In this document: positions 1 to 8,536 of the stretch, piece after piece
How positions within the stretch are numbered: position 1 is the stretch's first letter
Layout: each line of letters opens with the position of its first letter
From: Bradyrhizobium mercantei
Lineage (GTDB): Bacteria; Pseudomonadota; Alphaproteobacteria; Rhizobiales; Xanthobacteraceae
Assembly: GCF_001982635.1 (NCBI RefSeq)
Contig: NZ_MKFI01000005.1
Span: 603,519 to 667,518 of the forward strand
Length of the DNA: 64,000 nt
Direction: 5' to 3'
Translations under genes and position numbers: made by a program
The notes under the pieces: model-generated
Databases searched by the model: none
Seen by the model: only the letters and a program-made list of their open reading frames with translations
Told to the model about the DNA's origin: nothing

Positions 1-24
1 CGCAGGCCGGAGGGATCGAACACC

Positions 25-882
25 ATGGCTAGCACCTTCGCCGCGGTGTTCGAGATCGTGAGCTTCGGCGCGATCATCGTGCTGGTCGTGCTCGGGCTCG
101 GCATCATCGCCAGCATGATGGGCATCTTCAACTTCGCGCAGGGCGAGTTCGTCCTGCTCGGCGCCTATGTGACCTATCTGGCGTATGCCCATGGCGCGCC
201 GGTCTGGGCCGGCATGATCGCGGCGCCCTTCGTGGTCGGCGCGATCGGCTTCGTGCTGGAGGCGCTGATCATCCGGCGGTTCTACGCCGCGCCGATCGTG
301 GCGATGCTCGGCACCTATGCGCTCGGCCTGATCATCCGCGAAAGCGTCCGCGGGCTGATCGGCGGCTTCTATCTCACGGTGCCGGAGCCGATCGGCGGCT
401 CGATCGACCTCGGCTCCGTCCACATCTCGGCCTGGCGCTTCACCATCATCGTGATCACGCTGCTGGTGATGGGCGCCTGCTACCTGCTGCTGGCGCGCAC
501 CTCGTTCGGGCTTCGGGTCCGTGCCACGCTGGAGAACCCGGCGCTGGCGCGCGCCTCCGGTATCTCGACGCCTCTGATCTACGGCGCGACGTTCGCGTTC
601 GGCGCGGCGCTGGCCGGGCTTGCCGGCGCGCTGATCGTGCCGGTGTTCAGCCTGTTTGCCGATCTCGGCATCCGTTTCCTGATCCAGGGCTTCGTCGCCG
701 TGATGGTCGGCGGGGTCGGCTCCTTCATCGGTCCGGTCGCCGGCGCCGGCCTGATCGGCACGCTCAGCGCGGCGCTGCCATGGGTGATGTCGCCCGTCGT
801 CGCCGACGTGCTGGTCTTCGTGCTCGCCATCGCCTTCATCAAATTCCGGCCGCAAGGCCTCATTGCTGGGAAAGGGGTCTAA
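25..882 (+). CDS. Branched-chain amino acid/urea-amide type ABC transporter permease (LivH/UrtB-like)
   Basis: Inner-membrane permease of a Liv-family importer; it would form the translocation channel together with the second permease at 2116-3204. The 285-residue protein is almost entirely hydrophobic, with about eight predicted membrane segments, and carries the typical LivH loop near the middle (RTSFGLRVRATLENPALARASG), where the family contacts its ATPase. The C-terminal GPVAGAGLIGTL and RPQGL motifs are also typical of the family. The ATG at 25 gives a full-length family member. It begins a tightly packed five-gene operon, 5 bp from the binding protein. The substrate is not read from the permease but from the binding protein next door, which points to urea or short amides rather than leucine. 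Confidence 0.9.
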   Translation: MASTFAAVFEIVSFGAIIVLVVLGLGIIASMMGIFNFAQGEFVLLGAYVTYLAYAHGAPVWAGMIAAPFVVGAIGFVLEALIIRRFYAAPIVAMLGTYALGLIIRESVRGLIGGFYLTVPEPIGGSIDLGSVHISAWRFTIIVITLLVMGACYLLLARTSFGLRVRATLENPALARASGISTPLIYGATFAFGAALAGLAGALIVPVFSLFADLGIRFLIQGFVAVMVGGVGSFIGPVAGAGLIGTLSAALPWVMSPVVADVLVFVLAIAFIKFRPQGLIAGKGV

Positions 883-887
883 TCACC

Positions 888-2108
888 ATGTCGATTGAAC
901 GCATGAACCTGACGCGCCGCCGCTTCATGAGCAATTTCGCCTTCGCGACCGGTGCGCTCGCGACCGGGGTCGGCAGCTGGGTGGTGAGGCCCGACTGGGC
1001 CAACGCCGCCGAGGGTCCGATCAAGGTCGGCATCGCGACCGACCTGACCGGCCCGATCGCCTATGCCGGCAACGCCGACGCCAACGTCGCCAAGATGGTG
1101 ATCAAGGAGATCAACGCCGGCGGCGGCCTGCTCGGCCGGCCGCTCGAGCTCTATATCGAGGACACCGCCTCGAACGAATCGGTCGCGGTCGGCAATGTCC
1201 GCAAGCTGATCCAGCGCGACAAGGTCGACATGGTGCTGGGCGGCATCACCTCGTCGATGCGCAACGCGATCAAGGACCCGATCGTGGCGCGCGGCAAGAC
1301 GCTCTACATCTATCCGCAGCTCTATGAGGGCAAGGAGTGCACGCCCTATCTGTTCTGCACCGGCCCGACGCCGGCGCAGCAATGCGACACCTTCATTCCC
1401 TGGCTGATCAAGAACGGCGGCAAGAAGTTCGCGCTGCCGAGCGCCAACTATGTCTGGCCGCACACGCTCAACGTCTACGCCCGCAAGGTGATCGAGGACA
1501 ATGGCGGCGAGGTCGTGTTCGAGGAGTATTATCCGCTCGACCAGGTCGACTTCTCGGCCACGGTGAACCGCGTTATTTCCAACAAGGTCGACGTCGTCTT
1601 CAACACCGTGATCCCGCCGGGCGTCGGTCCGTTCTTCAAGCAGCTCTATGAAGCGGGCTTCCTCAAGAACGGCGGGCGGCTCGCCTGCGTCTACTATGAC
1701 GAGAACACGCTCAACATCAATCAGGCCAACGAGATCGAGGGCCTGGCGAGCTGCCTCGACTATTTCAAGGTGCTGACCAAGGAGGATCCGTTCGACGCCA
1801 AGCTCCAGGCGGCCTATGAAAAGGATTTCCCGGGCAACTTTTTGTTCGCGGCCGGCAGCGCCGCCACCGGAACCTATCGCGGCCTCAAGCTGTGGGAAGC
1901 CGCGGTCAAGGAAGCCGGCAAGGTCGACCGCGAGTCGGTGGCGGCCGCGCTCGATCACGCCAAGATCGCCGAAGGACCCGGCGGACCGGCCGAAATGGTG
2001 CCGGGCAAGCGTCACTGCAAGATGAAGATGTACACCGCTGTTGCCAAAGGCGGGAACTATGAGATCGTGGCGCGCAGCGACGGTCTCGTTGATCCCAAGG
2101 AATGCTGA
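888..2108 (+). CDS. ABC transporter substrate-binding protein, urea/short-chain amide type, Tat-exported
   Basis: Periplasmic receptor of the importer. The ATG at 888 was chosen over upstream in-frame starts because it places a twin-arginine signal at the N-terminus (TRRRFMSNF followed by a hydrophobic stretch and a cleavage region near ANAAEG, about residue 37), meaning export in folded form. The mature part is a type I periplasmic fold (Peripla_BP_6): IKVGIATDLTGPIAYAG starts lobe 1, and YPQLYEGKECTPYLFCTG resembles the binding-site segment of the AmiC/UrtA/FmdD branch rather than LivJ. The protein is 406 residues long. It lies between the two permease genes. No amidase or urease gene is in the window, so the ligand remains an inference from family resemblance. 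Confidence 0.85.
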   Translation: MSIERMNLTRRRFMSNFAFATGALATGVGSWVVRPDWANAAEGPIKVGIATDLTGPIAYAGNADANVAKMVIKEINAGGGLLGRPLELYIEDTASNESVAVGNVRKLIQRDKVDMVLGGITSSMRNAIKDPIVARGKTLYIYPQLYEGKECTPYLFCTGPTPAQQCDTFIPWLIKNGGKKFALPSANYVWPHTLNVYARKVIEDNGGEVVFEEYYPLDQVDFSATVNRVISNKVDVVFNTVIPPGVGPFFKQLYEAGFLKNGGRLACVYYDENTLNINQANEIEGLASCLDYFKVLTKEDPFDAKLQAAYEKDFPGNFLFAAGSAATGTYRGLKLWEAAVKEAGKVDRESVAAALDHAKIAEGPGGPAEMVPGKRHCKMKMYTAVAKGGNYEIVARSDGLVDPKEC

Positions 2109-2115
2109 GCGATCA

Positions 2116-3204
2116 ATGAGTGGAGCAAGAGAGGCCGTCGCACGCATCAGCGAGGATGTCGTGACGGGCGAGGGTGCACCGGCCGCAAGCGCGCCGGCGA
2201 GACAGGCATCGGCAGGATGGAAGGTCCTGCCGATCGTGGAAGGGCTGGTGCTCTTGATCGCGCTGGTCCTGCCGTGGGTGCTGCAGGACTATCTGACGGT
2301 GTTTGCCACGCGCGTGGTGATCCTCGCGCTGTTCGCGCTGTCGTTCGATCTGGTGTGGGGCTATGCCGGCATCATGAGCTTCGGCCAGGCGCTGTTCTTC
2401 GGCGCCGCCGGCTACGGCGTGGCGCTGATGGCGCGCGACCTCAACGTCACCTCGATCCTGCTGATCCTGCCGGCGGGCGCCTTAATTGGGCTCACCGCGG
2501 CGCTGCTGCTCGGCGGCTTCCTGCTGCTCGGGCGTTATCCCTCGAGCGTGATCTTCGTCTCGCTCGGCACGCTGACCGGCTCCTATGCCGCGGACCGGCT
2601 GGCGCGCGGCTGGTACTATCTCGGCGGCCAGAACGGCATCCCGTCGATCCCGCCGCTCACCCTCGGCAGCTACGAGTTCGAGGAAGGGCCGGTCTACTAC
2701 TACATGGTGCTCGCGATCCTCGTCGTGGTCTATCTGCTCTGCCGCTTCCTGGTCCGCTCGCAATTCGGCCTCGCGCTGGCGGGCCTGCGCGAGAACGAGC
2801 AGCGCATCGCCTTCTTCGGCTACAAGGCCCAGCATCTGAAGGCGATCATCTTCGCGGTCGGCGGCACCATCGCCGGCCTCGCCGGCAGCCTCTATGCCTT
2901 CCACGAAGGCTTCGTCTGGCCCAACATGCTTGGCGTCGTGTTCTCGACCCAGGTCGTGCTCTACGTCCTGTTCGGCGGCTCCGGCACGCTGATCGGCGCC
3001 GTGATCGGCACCGTCATCATCGAGGGCGTCTCGTTCTGGCTGTCGGACAATTACCGCGACGTCTGGCCGATCATCCTCGGCGTGCTGCTGTTGCTCGTCA
3101 TCATGTTCCGTCCGCTCGGGCTGATCTCCTTCGTGCTCGGCGAGCGCGAGCGGGTCGGCCGTTTCGGCAAAGCACCAAAGGAGGCCGGCAATGCCGCTCC
3201 TTGA
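2116..3204 (+). CDS. Branched-chain amino acid/urea-amide type ABC transporter permease (LivM/UrtC-like)
   Basis: Second inner-membrane permease, 362 residues. The ATG at 2116, 7 bp after the binding-protein stop, is preferred; the in-frame extension upstream overlaps the previous gene and does not look like a permease N-terminus. A hydrophilic N-terminal stretch of about 40 residues precedes the first membrane segment. Family signatures are visible: FALSFDLVWGYAGIMSFGQALFFG near residue 80 (the LivM hallmark) and GLRENEQRIAFFGY in the cytoplasmic loop that couples to the ATPase. The 3' end overlaps the downstream ATPase gene by 14 bp, consistent with translational coupling. Confidence 0.9.
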   Translation: MSGAREAVARISEDVVTGEGAPAASAPARQASAGWKVLPIVEGLVLLIALVLPWVLQDYLTVFATRVVILALFALSFDLVWGYAGIMSFGQALFFGAAGYGVALMARDLNVTSILLILPAGALIGLTAALLLGGFLLLGRYPSSVIFVSLGTLTGSYAADRLARGWYYLGGQNGIPSIPPLTLGSYEFEEGPVYYYMVLAILVVVYLLCRFLVRSQFGLALAGLRENEQRIAFFGYKAQHLKAIIFAVGGTIAGLAGSLYAFHEGFVWPNMLGVVFSTQVVLYVLFGGSGTLIGAVIGTVIIEGVSFWLSDNYRDVWPIILGVLLLLVIMFRPLGLISFVLGERERVGRFGKAPKEAGNAAP

Positions 3205-3925
3205 GGCGCAGGGCATCAGCAAGGTGTTCGGCAAGCTCACCGCGCTTGACGGCGCTGATCTGACCGTCGGCGAGAACGAGTTTCACGGCCTGATCGGGCC
3301 GAACGGCTCGGGCAAGAGCACGCTGATGAAATGCGTCGCCGGCGCCGAGGTGCCGACCACGGGCAAGGTCTCCTTCGTCAATACCGACATCACCGCATTC
3401 ACGCCGACCGAGCGCGCCCGCGCCGGCATGAGCCTGAAATTCCAGATCACCTCGGTGCTGCCGACGCTGACGCTGTATGACAACATCCTGCTGGCGCTGC
3501 AGGCGCAGTCGTCGCTGTTCGATCTGGTGCTCTCGCGCACCCGCAACAGGCTGCACGACCAGGTGATGACGATGCTGACCCAGTTCCGGCTCGCCGATCG
3601 CGCGCACGATGCCGCAGCCGCGCTGTCGCACGGCCAGCAGCAGTGGCTCGAGATCGCGATGGCGCTCGCGGGCAAGCCGCGGCTGCTGCTGCTGGACGAG
3701 CCGACCGGCGGCATGAGCCTCGAGGAGCGCCGCGTCACCGGCGAGCTGTTGCAGCCGATCAAGCAGCATTGCTCGCTCGTCATCGTCGAACACGACCTCG
3801 GTTTCATCCGCGACATCTGCGACCGCCTCACCGTGCTCGACCAGGGCAAGGTGCTGGCGTCGGGCACGGTCGCCGAGATCCAGGCCAACAAGAGCGTCCA
3901 GGAGATCTATCTTCGCCGTGCCTGA
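3191..3925 (+). CDS. ABC transporter ATP-binding protein (LivG/UrtD-like)
   Basis: Cytoplasmic ATPase, 244 residues, one of the pair that powers the importer. Visible motifs are Walker A GPNGSGKST (about residues 37-45), a signature LSHGQQQWLEIAMALA, Walker B LLLLDEPTGGMS, and the switch histidine in VEHD. The signature LSHGQQQ with a glutamine-rich stretch is the form seen in UrtD-like members, supporting the urea/amide assignment of the operon. It starts inside the end of the permease gene (14 bp overlap), and its own end overlaps the next ATPase gene by 8 bp. Confidence 0.9.
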   Translation: MPLLEAQGISKVFGKLTALDGADLTVGENEFHGLIGPNGSGKSTLMKCVAGAEVPTTGKVSFVNTDITAFTPTERARAGMSLKFQITSVLPTLTLYDNILLALQAQSSLFDLVLSRTRNRLHDQVMTMLTQFRLADRAHDAAAALSHGQQQWLEIAMALAGKPRLLLLDEPTGGMSLEERRVTGELLQPIKQHCSLVIVEHDLGFIRDICDRLTVLDQGKVLASGTVAEIQANKSVQEIYLRRA

Positions 3926-4619
3926 GCAAACCTTCCTCGATATAAGGCATCTCGATGCCGGTTATGGCCGCAGCCAGGTGCTGTTCGATGTCAACATCGG
4001 CATTCCCTGGCGCGGCGGCGTCGCCGTGCTCGGCCGCAACGGCGCCGGCAAGACCACGCTGATGAAGACCATCGTCGGCGAGCTCGCGAGCTCGCAGGGC
4101 GAACTTTTCTTCGACGGCCGCGACATCACGCGCCGCCGCACCGAGGAGCGGGTGCGCTCCGGCATCGGCTACGTGCCGCAGGAGCATTCGGTGTTCGCCC
4201 GCCTGTCGGTGCGCGACAATCTTGCGGTCGGCTCGCTGTTCAACTCGGATGCCAGTGCGGTCGATCGCGTGCTGGCGATCTTCCCGAAGCTCGGCCAGCG
4301 CCTCGACCAGCCGGCCGGCACGCTGTCCGGCGGCGAGCGCAAGATGCTGGCGATCGGCCGCGCCATGCTCGGCAATCCGAAATTGCTGCTCTTGGACGAG
4401 CCGACCGAAGGCGTCTGGATCGGCGTGATCGAGGAGATCACCGAGCGGCTGATCGAGCTCGCCAAATCCATCTCGGTCGTGATCGTCGAGCAGCATCTCG
4501 ATCTCGCGCTGCGCGTCGCCGACTACGCGTATGTGCTGGACCGCGGCCGCGTTGCGCTGCAGGGCGGCGCGAGCGAGGTGCGCAACGATCCGGAACTGCT
4601 GCGGTATCTTGCGCCGTAG
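3918..4619 (+). CDS. ABC transporter ATP-binding protein (LivF/UrtE-like)
   Basis: Second cytoplasmic ATPase, 233 residues, starting with GTG at 3918 inside the end of the preceding gene. Walker A is GRNGAGKTT, the signature is LSGGERKMLAIGRA, and Walker B is LLLLDEPTEGVW, with a QEHSVF Q-loop and a VEQHLD switch histidine. The DEPTEG form is shared with UrtE-type proteins. Just after it the D-loop reads EGVWIGVIEEI, where a proline (EGIQPSI) is more usual; this is the only departure from family norm that I see. Last gene of the operon; no clear hairpin terminator follows. Confidence 0.88.
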   Translation: MPEQTFLDIRHLDAGYGRSQVLFDVNIGIPWRGGVAVLGRNGAGKTTLMKTIVGELASSQGELFFDGRDITRRRTEERVRSGIGYVPQEHSVFARLSVRDNLAVGSLFNSDASAVDRVLAIFPKLGQRLDQPAGTLSGGERKMLAIGRAMLGNPKLLLLDEPTEGVWIGVIEEITERLIELAKSISVVIVEQHLDLALRVADYAYVLDRGRVALQGGASEVRNDPELLRYLAP

Positions 4620-4684
4620 AATCCCAGGGTTCCCGGGGGAACGAAGAGCTCCGGCTGCCGTTTAGGCAGCGGGAGGAATTCACG

Positions 4685-4915
4685 ATGCGTTATTTCTCGA
4701 TTGCAGCTCTTTTTGCCGTCGCCGTCATCAGCAGCGGTGCCGCATTGGCACAGCATGCCGGCACCAAATCGGAACAATCCGCCTGCTCGCGCGATGCGCA
4801 GCGCTTCTGCCGCAAGGACCTCGGCAATGACGGCGCCGTCCAGAACTGTCTGCAGATGAAGCGCGACAGTTTGAGCCGAAGCTGCAAGAAGGTTTTCGAA
4901 AGCCACGGCATGTAG
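4685..4915 (+). CDS. Small secreted cysteine-containing protein
   Basis: A 76-residue protein with an N-terminal signal peptide (hydrophobic stretch to about residue 22, cleavage after ALA) followed by a short mature part with four cysteines: SACSRDAQRFCRK, NCLQMKRDSLSRSC. The spacing C-x6-C and C-x11-C resembles one unit of the cysteine-rich repeat found in small periplasmic proteins of Rhizobiales, so two disulfides in the periplasm are likely. A GGGAGGAATT ribosome-binding site lies 4-13 bp before the ATG. Function unknown. It stands alone between the ABC operon and a convergent gene. Confidence 0.75.
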   Translation: MRYFSIAALFAVAVISSGAALAQHAGTKSEQSACSRDAQRFCRKDLGNDGAVQNCLQMKRDSLSRSCKKVFESHGM

Positions 4916-4942
4916 CCGCCGCTGCTGCGGCCACGCGTCGGC

Positions 4943-5338
4943 TCAGTGCGGCGATGTCCCGTCGACGTGCTCGACGAGGTGCGCCCGTGACGGCGCGGGG
5001 TCAAACCGGTCGGCGAAATACTGGGTTTCGTGGGTGACCAGCCCGTCGCGGAATTCCATGATGCTCACCACGTAGGATGGCCTGTCGTCATAGGTGAGGA
5101 TGTACTCGGTGATCCATAGATCGCCGCCGCCGATCATGCGCCGGATCGCGAAGCGCTTCTTGTTCGGCTGGACCGTCCGGCTCTGCTGAATGTTGCGCCG
5201 GCCTCGGATCCGCTCGCCGGATTGCGGATAATCGAGCACCGCATCGTCGCGGTAGATGTCATGCTCGCGTTCGAAATCGCTGGCGTCAGAAGCTTCCCAA
5301 TGGCGTTGCAGCGCCGCGCGTACGGTGTGATCGTCCAT
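4943..5338 (-). CDS. SnoaL-like / NTF2-fold protein
   Basis: A 131-residue cytoplasmic protein that looks like a SnoaL-like polyketide cyclase or NTF2-fold member: an N-terminal helix (VRAALQRHWEASDASDFERE), then DAVLDYPQSGERIRGRRNI, a hallmark segment of these one-domain proteins, then alternating strands ending in ETQYFADRFDPAPSR. The start at 5338 is preferred because a GGAGGG ribosome-binding site lies 6-11 bp upstream; the reading frame stays open for another 56 codons but that part has no domain similarity. Small-molecule binding or isomerisation is possible, but no substrate can be named. Confidence 0.8.
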   Translation of the reverse strand: MDDHTVRAALQRHWEASDASDFEREHDIYRDDAVLDYPQSGERIRGRRNIQQSRTVQPNKKRFAIRRMIGGGDLWITEYILTYDDRPSYVVSIMEFRDGLVTHETQYFADRFDPAPSRAHLVEHVDGTSPH

Positions 5339-5448
5339 CGCAGTCCCTCCGGCTGTGCGTGCATGATCTGACGATTGTGTACGCGCAATTGGCGAGGGGA
5401 ATGTGGCAGCGGTGATATCAGGAGACGAGCTGCATCCCCATTCACACT

Positions 5449-5562
5449 CGTCATCGCCCGGCTCGACCGGGCGATCCAGTACGCCGCGGCCTCTCGGCTC
5501 AAGCACTGCGGCCTCTGGAATACTGGATCACCCGCTTTCGCTTTCGCGGGTGATGACACTGG
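5449..5562. repeat. Palindromic intergenic repeat, family A copy 1
   Basis: Two arms face each other: an 'ATCGCCCGGCTCGACCGGGC GAT' hairpin on the left followed by CCAGTA, and TACTGG followed by a hairpin ending in GCGGGTGATGACA on the right. The outer CGTCATC / GATGACA ends are inverted. This fills most of the 304-bp gap between the SnoaL-like gene and the L,D-transpeptidase gene. The rest of the gap (5339-5448, 5563-5642) shows nothing recognisable. A related element is at 46498-46589. Confidence 0.75.
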
Positions 5563-5642
5563 GTTGTTTGACGTCTTAATTCGCGCAGTGAAAAGCGGCT
5601 CGCGTCGCGCCGGCTTTCACCGCGACGACGAGGTCGCCGCGC

Positions 5643-7199
5643 TTACTTCACCGCGGAGAAGCGGGTGTCGAACGAGTTGGTCTGCACGACAGGCGCGGAG
5701 CCGGCGAGTTGGGTCGACGATGTCGCGGCCGGCGCGGCTGCGGCGGTGTCGGTCGCTTGCGGCTTCGGCGCGGGCCTCGCGGCCTGCTTCGGCTCCGCCT
5801 TCGGCGCGACGCGAACCACGGATTGCGGCTTGGCCTCGGCAACCTTCGGCTTGGCCGGTGCGGCGGCAGCCGGAGCTGGCGCGGTCGCCTTGCTGGCGTC
5901 GGCGGTGGCGCCGCCGATACCGACCTTGCGGGCAAAGCTCGAGAAGAAGCCTTCCGACTTGTCGGACGCATTCGCTGACGCAACCCGGGTGTTGGCCGGC
6001 GGCGCGGTCGAGGCCGTCGTCGCGACCGAGGTCGACGACGTCGTCGCCACCACGGGCTCTTCCTGCCGGACCGCGAGATTGGGCTTCGGAGGATTGACCG
6101 TGCCGGGGATCGTGCCCGGCGCGCGCGCCAGCGACATCGATGCCAGCGCCTGGCTGTCGCCGCCTTCGGACAGGCCGGTGTTTCCTTCCGGAATCTTCGA
6201 GGCGAAGATCGCGTTCATGCCGCCGTCGATGCCGGTGTTGAGGCGCGCCACCGGCGTGCCCTTGGCGGCCAGCTTGGTCATCTCGGCGTCGTCGCGCTGC
6301 TCCTTCTCGCGCACCGCGCTCGCGATCTCCTCGGGGATCACATAGGCCGGGCACTTCGCCGATGCATTGAACACCGGATCGCGCACAGCATCCGCCGGCT
6401 TCGCCGCGTCGAACACGTATTTCTTCTCGCAGAAGTCGACCTTCGGCTCCTGCTTCGTCACCTCGAAATGATCATTGCCGACCTTGATCATCTTCCAGAA
6501 CGGCATGTTCGGATTGTTGCGGTGCTTGGCCATGTTCACCGCCGTCATCCGGAACGGATAGGCCTGGAACTGGAACGCCTTCTGGCCGCCGAAGAAGGAT
6601 TCGCGGCCGAGCGAGTAGATTTCCGCGATCTGCTCGTCGGTCATCGCGTAGCAGCCGCGCGAGGAGCAGTCGCCATGCACCATCAGCTCCGAGCCGGTGC
6701 GGCCGAGCGACTTGTCGAAGGCGTTGGGATAGCCGGTGTTGAACGACAGGTAGTAGGCCGACTGCGGATTCATCTGGCTCGGATTGATCGAGTAGAACCC
6801 CTCGGGCGCCTGGCGGTCGCCCTCGCGGACCTTCGGGCCGAGATCGCCCGACCAGCGGCAGATCGGATAGGTCTTGAGCAACGCGAACTGGCCGGAGCGG
6901 GTCTGCTTCCAGACCTCGAGCTCGGCCTCCTGCTTGAACAGCCGCACCAGGATCGGCGACTGCAGGTCCATGTCCTTCTCGGCCATGGCGGCGACGAGCT
7001 TCGGCGGGACCGGCTGGTTGGCCTTGGCGTTCTGCGCGAGCGAGATCTGGTCGCTGTCACAACCGGCGAGCATGACGCCTGCGGCGAGCACCGCCGAAGT
7101 CAGAAGCGCGCGTACGAGCGTGCGATGAGTCAAGTCCGAGCTCCACACCCACCGGGCGATTTTCGCGACCCCAACACGGCGAATATGCCCTGAAGCCAT
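5643..7199 (-). CDS. L,D-transpeptidase (YafK/ErfK family), probable lipoprotein
   Basis: Predicted periplasmic murein L,D-transpeptidase of the YafK type, which forms or hydrolyses crosslinks of peptidoglycan or attaches proteins to it. The N-terminus has a lipobox, MLAGC, with the lipidated cysteine at residue 47 of the longest frame; internal GTG/TTG starts at about residues 18-23 would give a more usual signal length. The catalytic domain spans residues 80-280, with VHGDCSSRGCYAMTD (His175, Cys183) as the active-site motif. The last 200 residues are Ala/Pro/Lys-rich and look disordered, perhaps a wall-spanning linker. Overall length is 518. It is transcribed after accA, in the same direction, with a 163-bp gap. 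Confidence 0.88.
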   Translation of the reverse strand: MASGHIRRVGVAKIARWVWSSDLTHRTLVRALLTSAVLAAGVMLAGCDSDQISLAQNAKANQPVPPKLVAAMAEKDMDLQSPILVRLFKQEAELEVWKQTRSGQFALLKTYPICRWSGDLGPKVREGDRQAPEGFYSINPSQMNPQSAYYLSFNTGYPNAFDKSLGRTGSELMVHGDCSSRGCYAMTDEQIAEIYSLGRESFFGGQKAFQFQAYPFRMTAVNMAKHRNNPNMPFWKMIKVGNDHFEVTKQEPKVDFCEKKYVFDAAKPADAVRDPVFNASAKCPAYVIPEEIASAVREKEQRDDAEMTKLAAKGTPVARLNTGIDGGMNAIFASKIPEGNTGLSEGGDSQALASMSLARAPGTIPGTVNPPKPNLAVRQEEPVVATTSSTSVATTASTAPPANTRVASANASDKSEGFFSSFARKVGIGGATADASKATAPAPAAAAPAKPKVAEAKPQSVVRVAPKAEPKQAARPAPKPQATDTAAAAPAATSSTQLAGSAPVVQTNSFDTRFSAVK

Positions 7200-7362
7200 T
7201 GTGTAAAATATTAGCCTTCGACCACCCCTGCTCGCAACCTGAACCGGGGCTGACAGCCCTCACGCTAGCAGGCATGGTTCAAGGAACGTTAAAGACCCGG
7301 CTCGGGGCCCAATTACGGCGAAATTGGCCGATTTGGTCGAAAAATCGGGCTGTTTGGGCCGC

Positions 7363-8325
7363 TCAGCCGAGCTTGCGGCCGATGTCGAGGAACTTCTGGC
7401 GCCGCTGTTTGCGAATCGCGTCCGGATCAAGATTTCGTAGGTCGTTGAGCGCCTGGGCGATGGCGTCGCCCGTCGTCGTGATCATCGCGGCGGGGTCGCG
7501 ATGGGCGCCGCCGGAGGGCTCCTTCAGGATCTGGTCGATCACGCCGAAGCGCAGCATGTCCTGGGCGGTGATCTTCATGCTGTTGGCGGCTTCCTGCGCC
7601 TTGGTGCCGTCGCGCCACAGGATCGAGGACGCCGCCTCCGGCGAGATCACGCTGTAGATCGCGTGCTCCATCATCAGGACGCGGTTGGCGGTGGTGATGG
7701 CGATAGCGCCGCCCGACATGCCTTCGCCGGTGACGATCGCGACATTGGGCACGCCGAGCGACAGGCAGGCGTCGGTTGAGCGCGCGATCGCCTCGGCCTG
7801 GCCGCGCTCCTCGGCGCCGATGCCGGGATAGGCGCCGGCGGAATCGACGATCGACAGCACCGGGATGCCGAAGCGGTCAGCCATCTCCATCAGGCGCACC
7901 GCCTTGCGGTAGCCTTCGGGGCGCGCCATGCCGAAATTATGCTTGATGCGGCTGTCGGTGGTGGCGCCCTTCTCCTGGCCGACTACGCAGATGCTCTCGC
8001 CGCGGAAGCGGCCGAAGCCGCCGATCAGCGCCTCGTCGTCGGCGAATTTGCGGTCGCCGGCCATCGGTGTGAATTCGGTGATCAGGCCGCCGATGAAATC
8101 GGTGAAGTGCGGCCGCTGCGGATGCCGCGCCACCAGCGTCTTCTGCCACGGCGTCAGATTGGCATAGAGGTCGGTCAGCGCCTGCGCCGCCTTGTCCTCG
8201 ATCCGCGCGACCTCGTCGCCGATGTCGCTGCCGCTTGCGGCAAGCGCCCGCAACTCGTCGATCTTGGATTCAAGCTCGGCGACGGGTTTTTCGAAGTCGA
8301 GATAGCTGCGCATCGGGTCGGGCAT
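7363..8325 (-). CDS. accA: Acetyl-CoA carboxylase carboxyltransferase subunit alpha
   Basis: Catalyses, with AccD, transfer of the carboxyl group from biotin to acetyl-CoA to make malonyl-CoA for fatty-acid synthesis. The ATG at 8325 starts the typical N-terminus MPDPMRSYLDFEKPVAELE; the open frame extends 53 codons further upstream but that extension is not AccA-like. The 320-residue length matches the family. Core motifs are GDRKFADDEALIGGFGRF, IVDSAGAYPGIGAEERGQAEAIA and GEGMSGGAIAI, the crotonase-fold acyl-CoA pocket. It lies downstream of xerD on the same strand, about 210 bp away. Confidence 0.97.
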   Translation of the reverse strand: MPDPMRSYLDFEKPVAELESKIDELRALAASGSDIGDEVARIEDKAAQALTDLYANLTPWQKTLVARHPQRPHFTDFIGGLITEFTPMAGDRKFADDEALIGGFGRFRGESICVVGQEKGATTDSRIKHNFGMARPEGYRKAVRLMEMADRFGIPVLSIVDSAGAYPGIGAEERGQAEAIARSTDACLSLGVPNVAIVTGEGMSGGAIAITTANRVLMMEHAIYSVISPEAASSILWRDGTKAQEAANSMKITAQDMLRFGVIDQILKEPSGGAHRDPAAMITTTGDAIAQALNDLRNLDPDAIRKQRRQKFLDIGRKLG

Positions 8326-8536
8326 CAACTCAATATAGGGAGGAACGGTGCGAGGGGCGAAGCGGTTTTGGCGGTGTGACGAGAAGTTTTGTAACTTCAA
8401 TTGGTTAACGCGCATTCGGGCGGAATGCACGCTTCGGATCGCAAGCAGGCCCCGCTCTTTCTGCGGAGACGGTGCGGAAGTCAAGGCGGATCAGGTGGCG
8501 GTATCGATGTCCCGACGCGATCAGAATGCGCCGGAC

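Noticed and set aside
879..2147. Long minus-strand open frame opposite the binding-protein gene
   Set aside because: Antisense shadow: composition rich in Asp/Arg/His/Leu without motifs; the plus strand encodes a complete Tat-exported binding protein.
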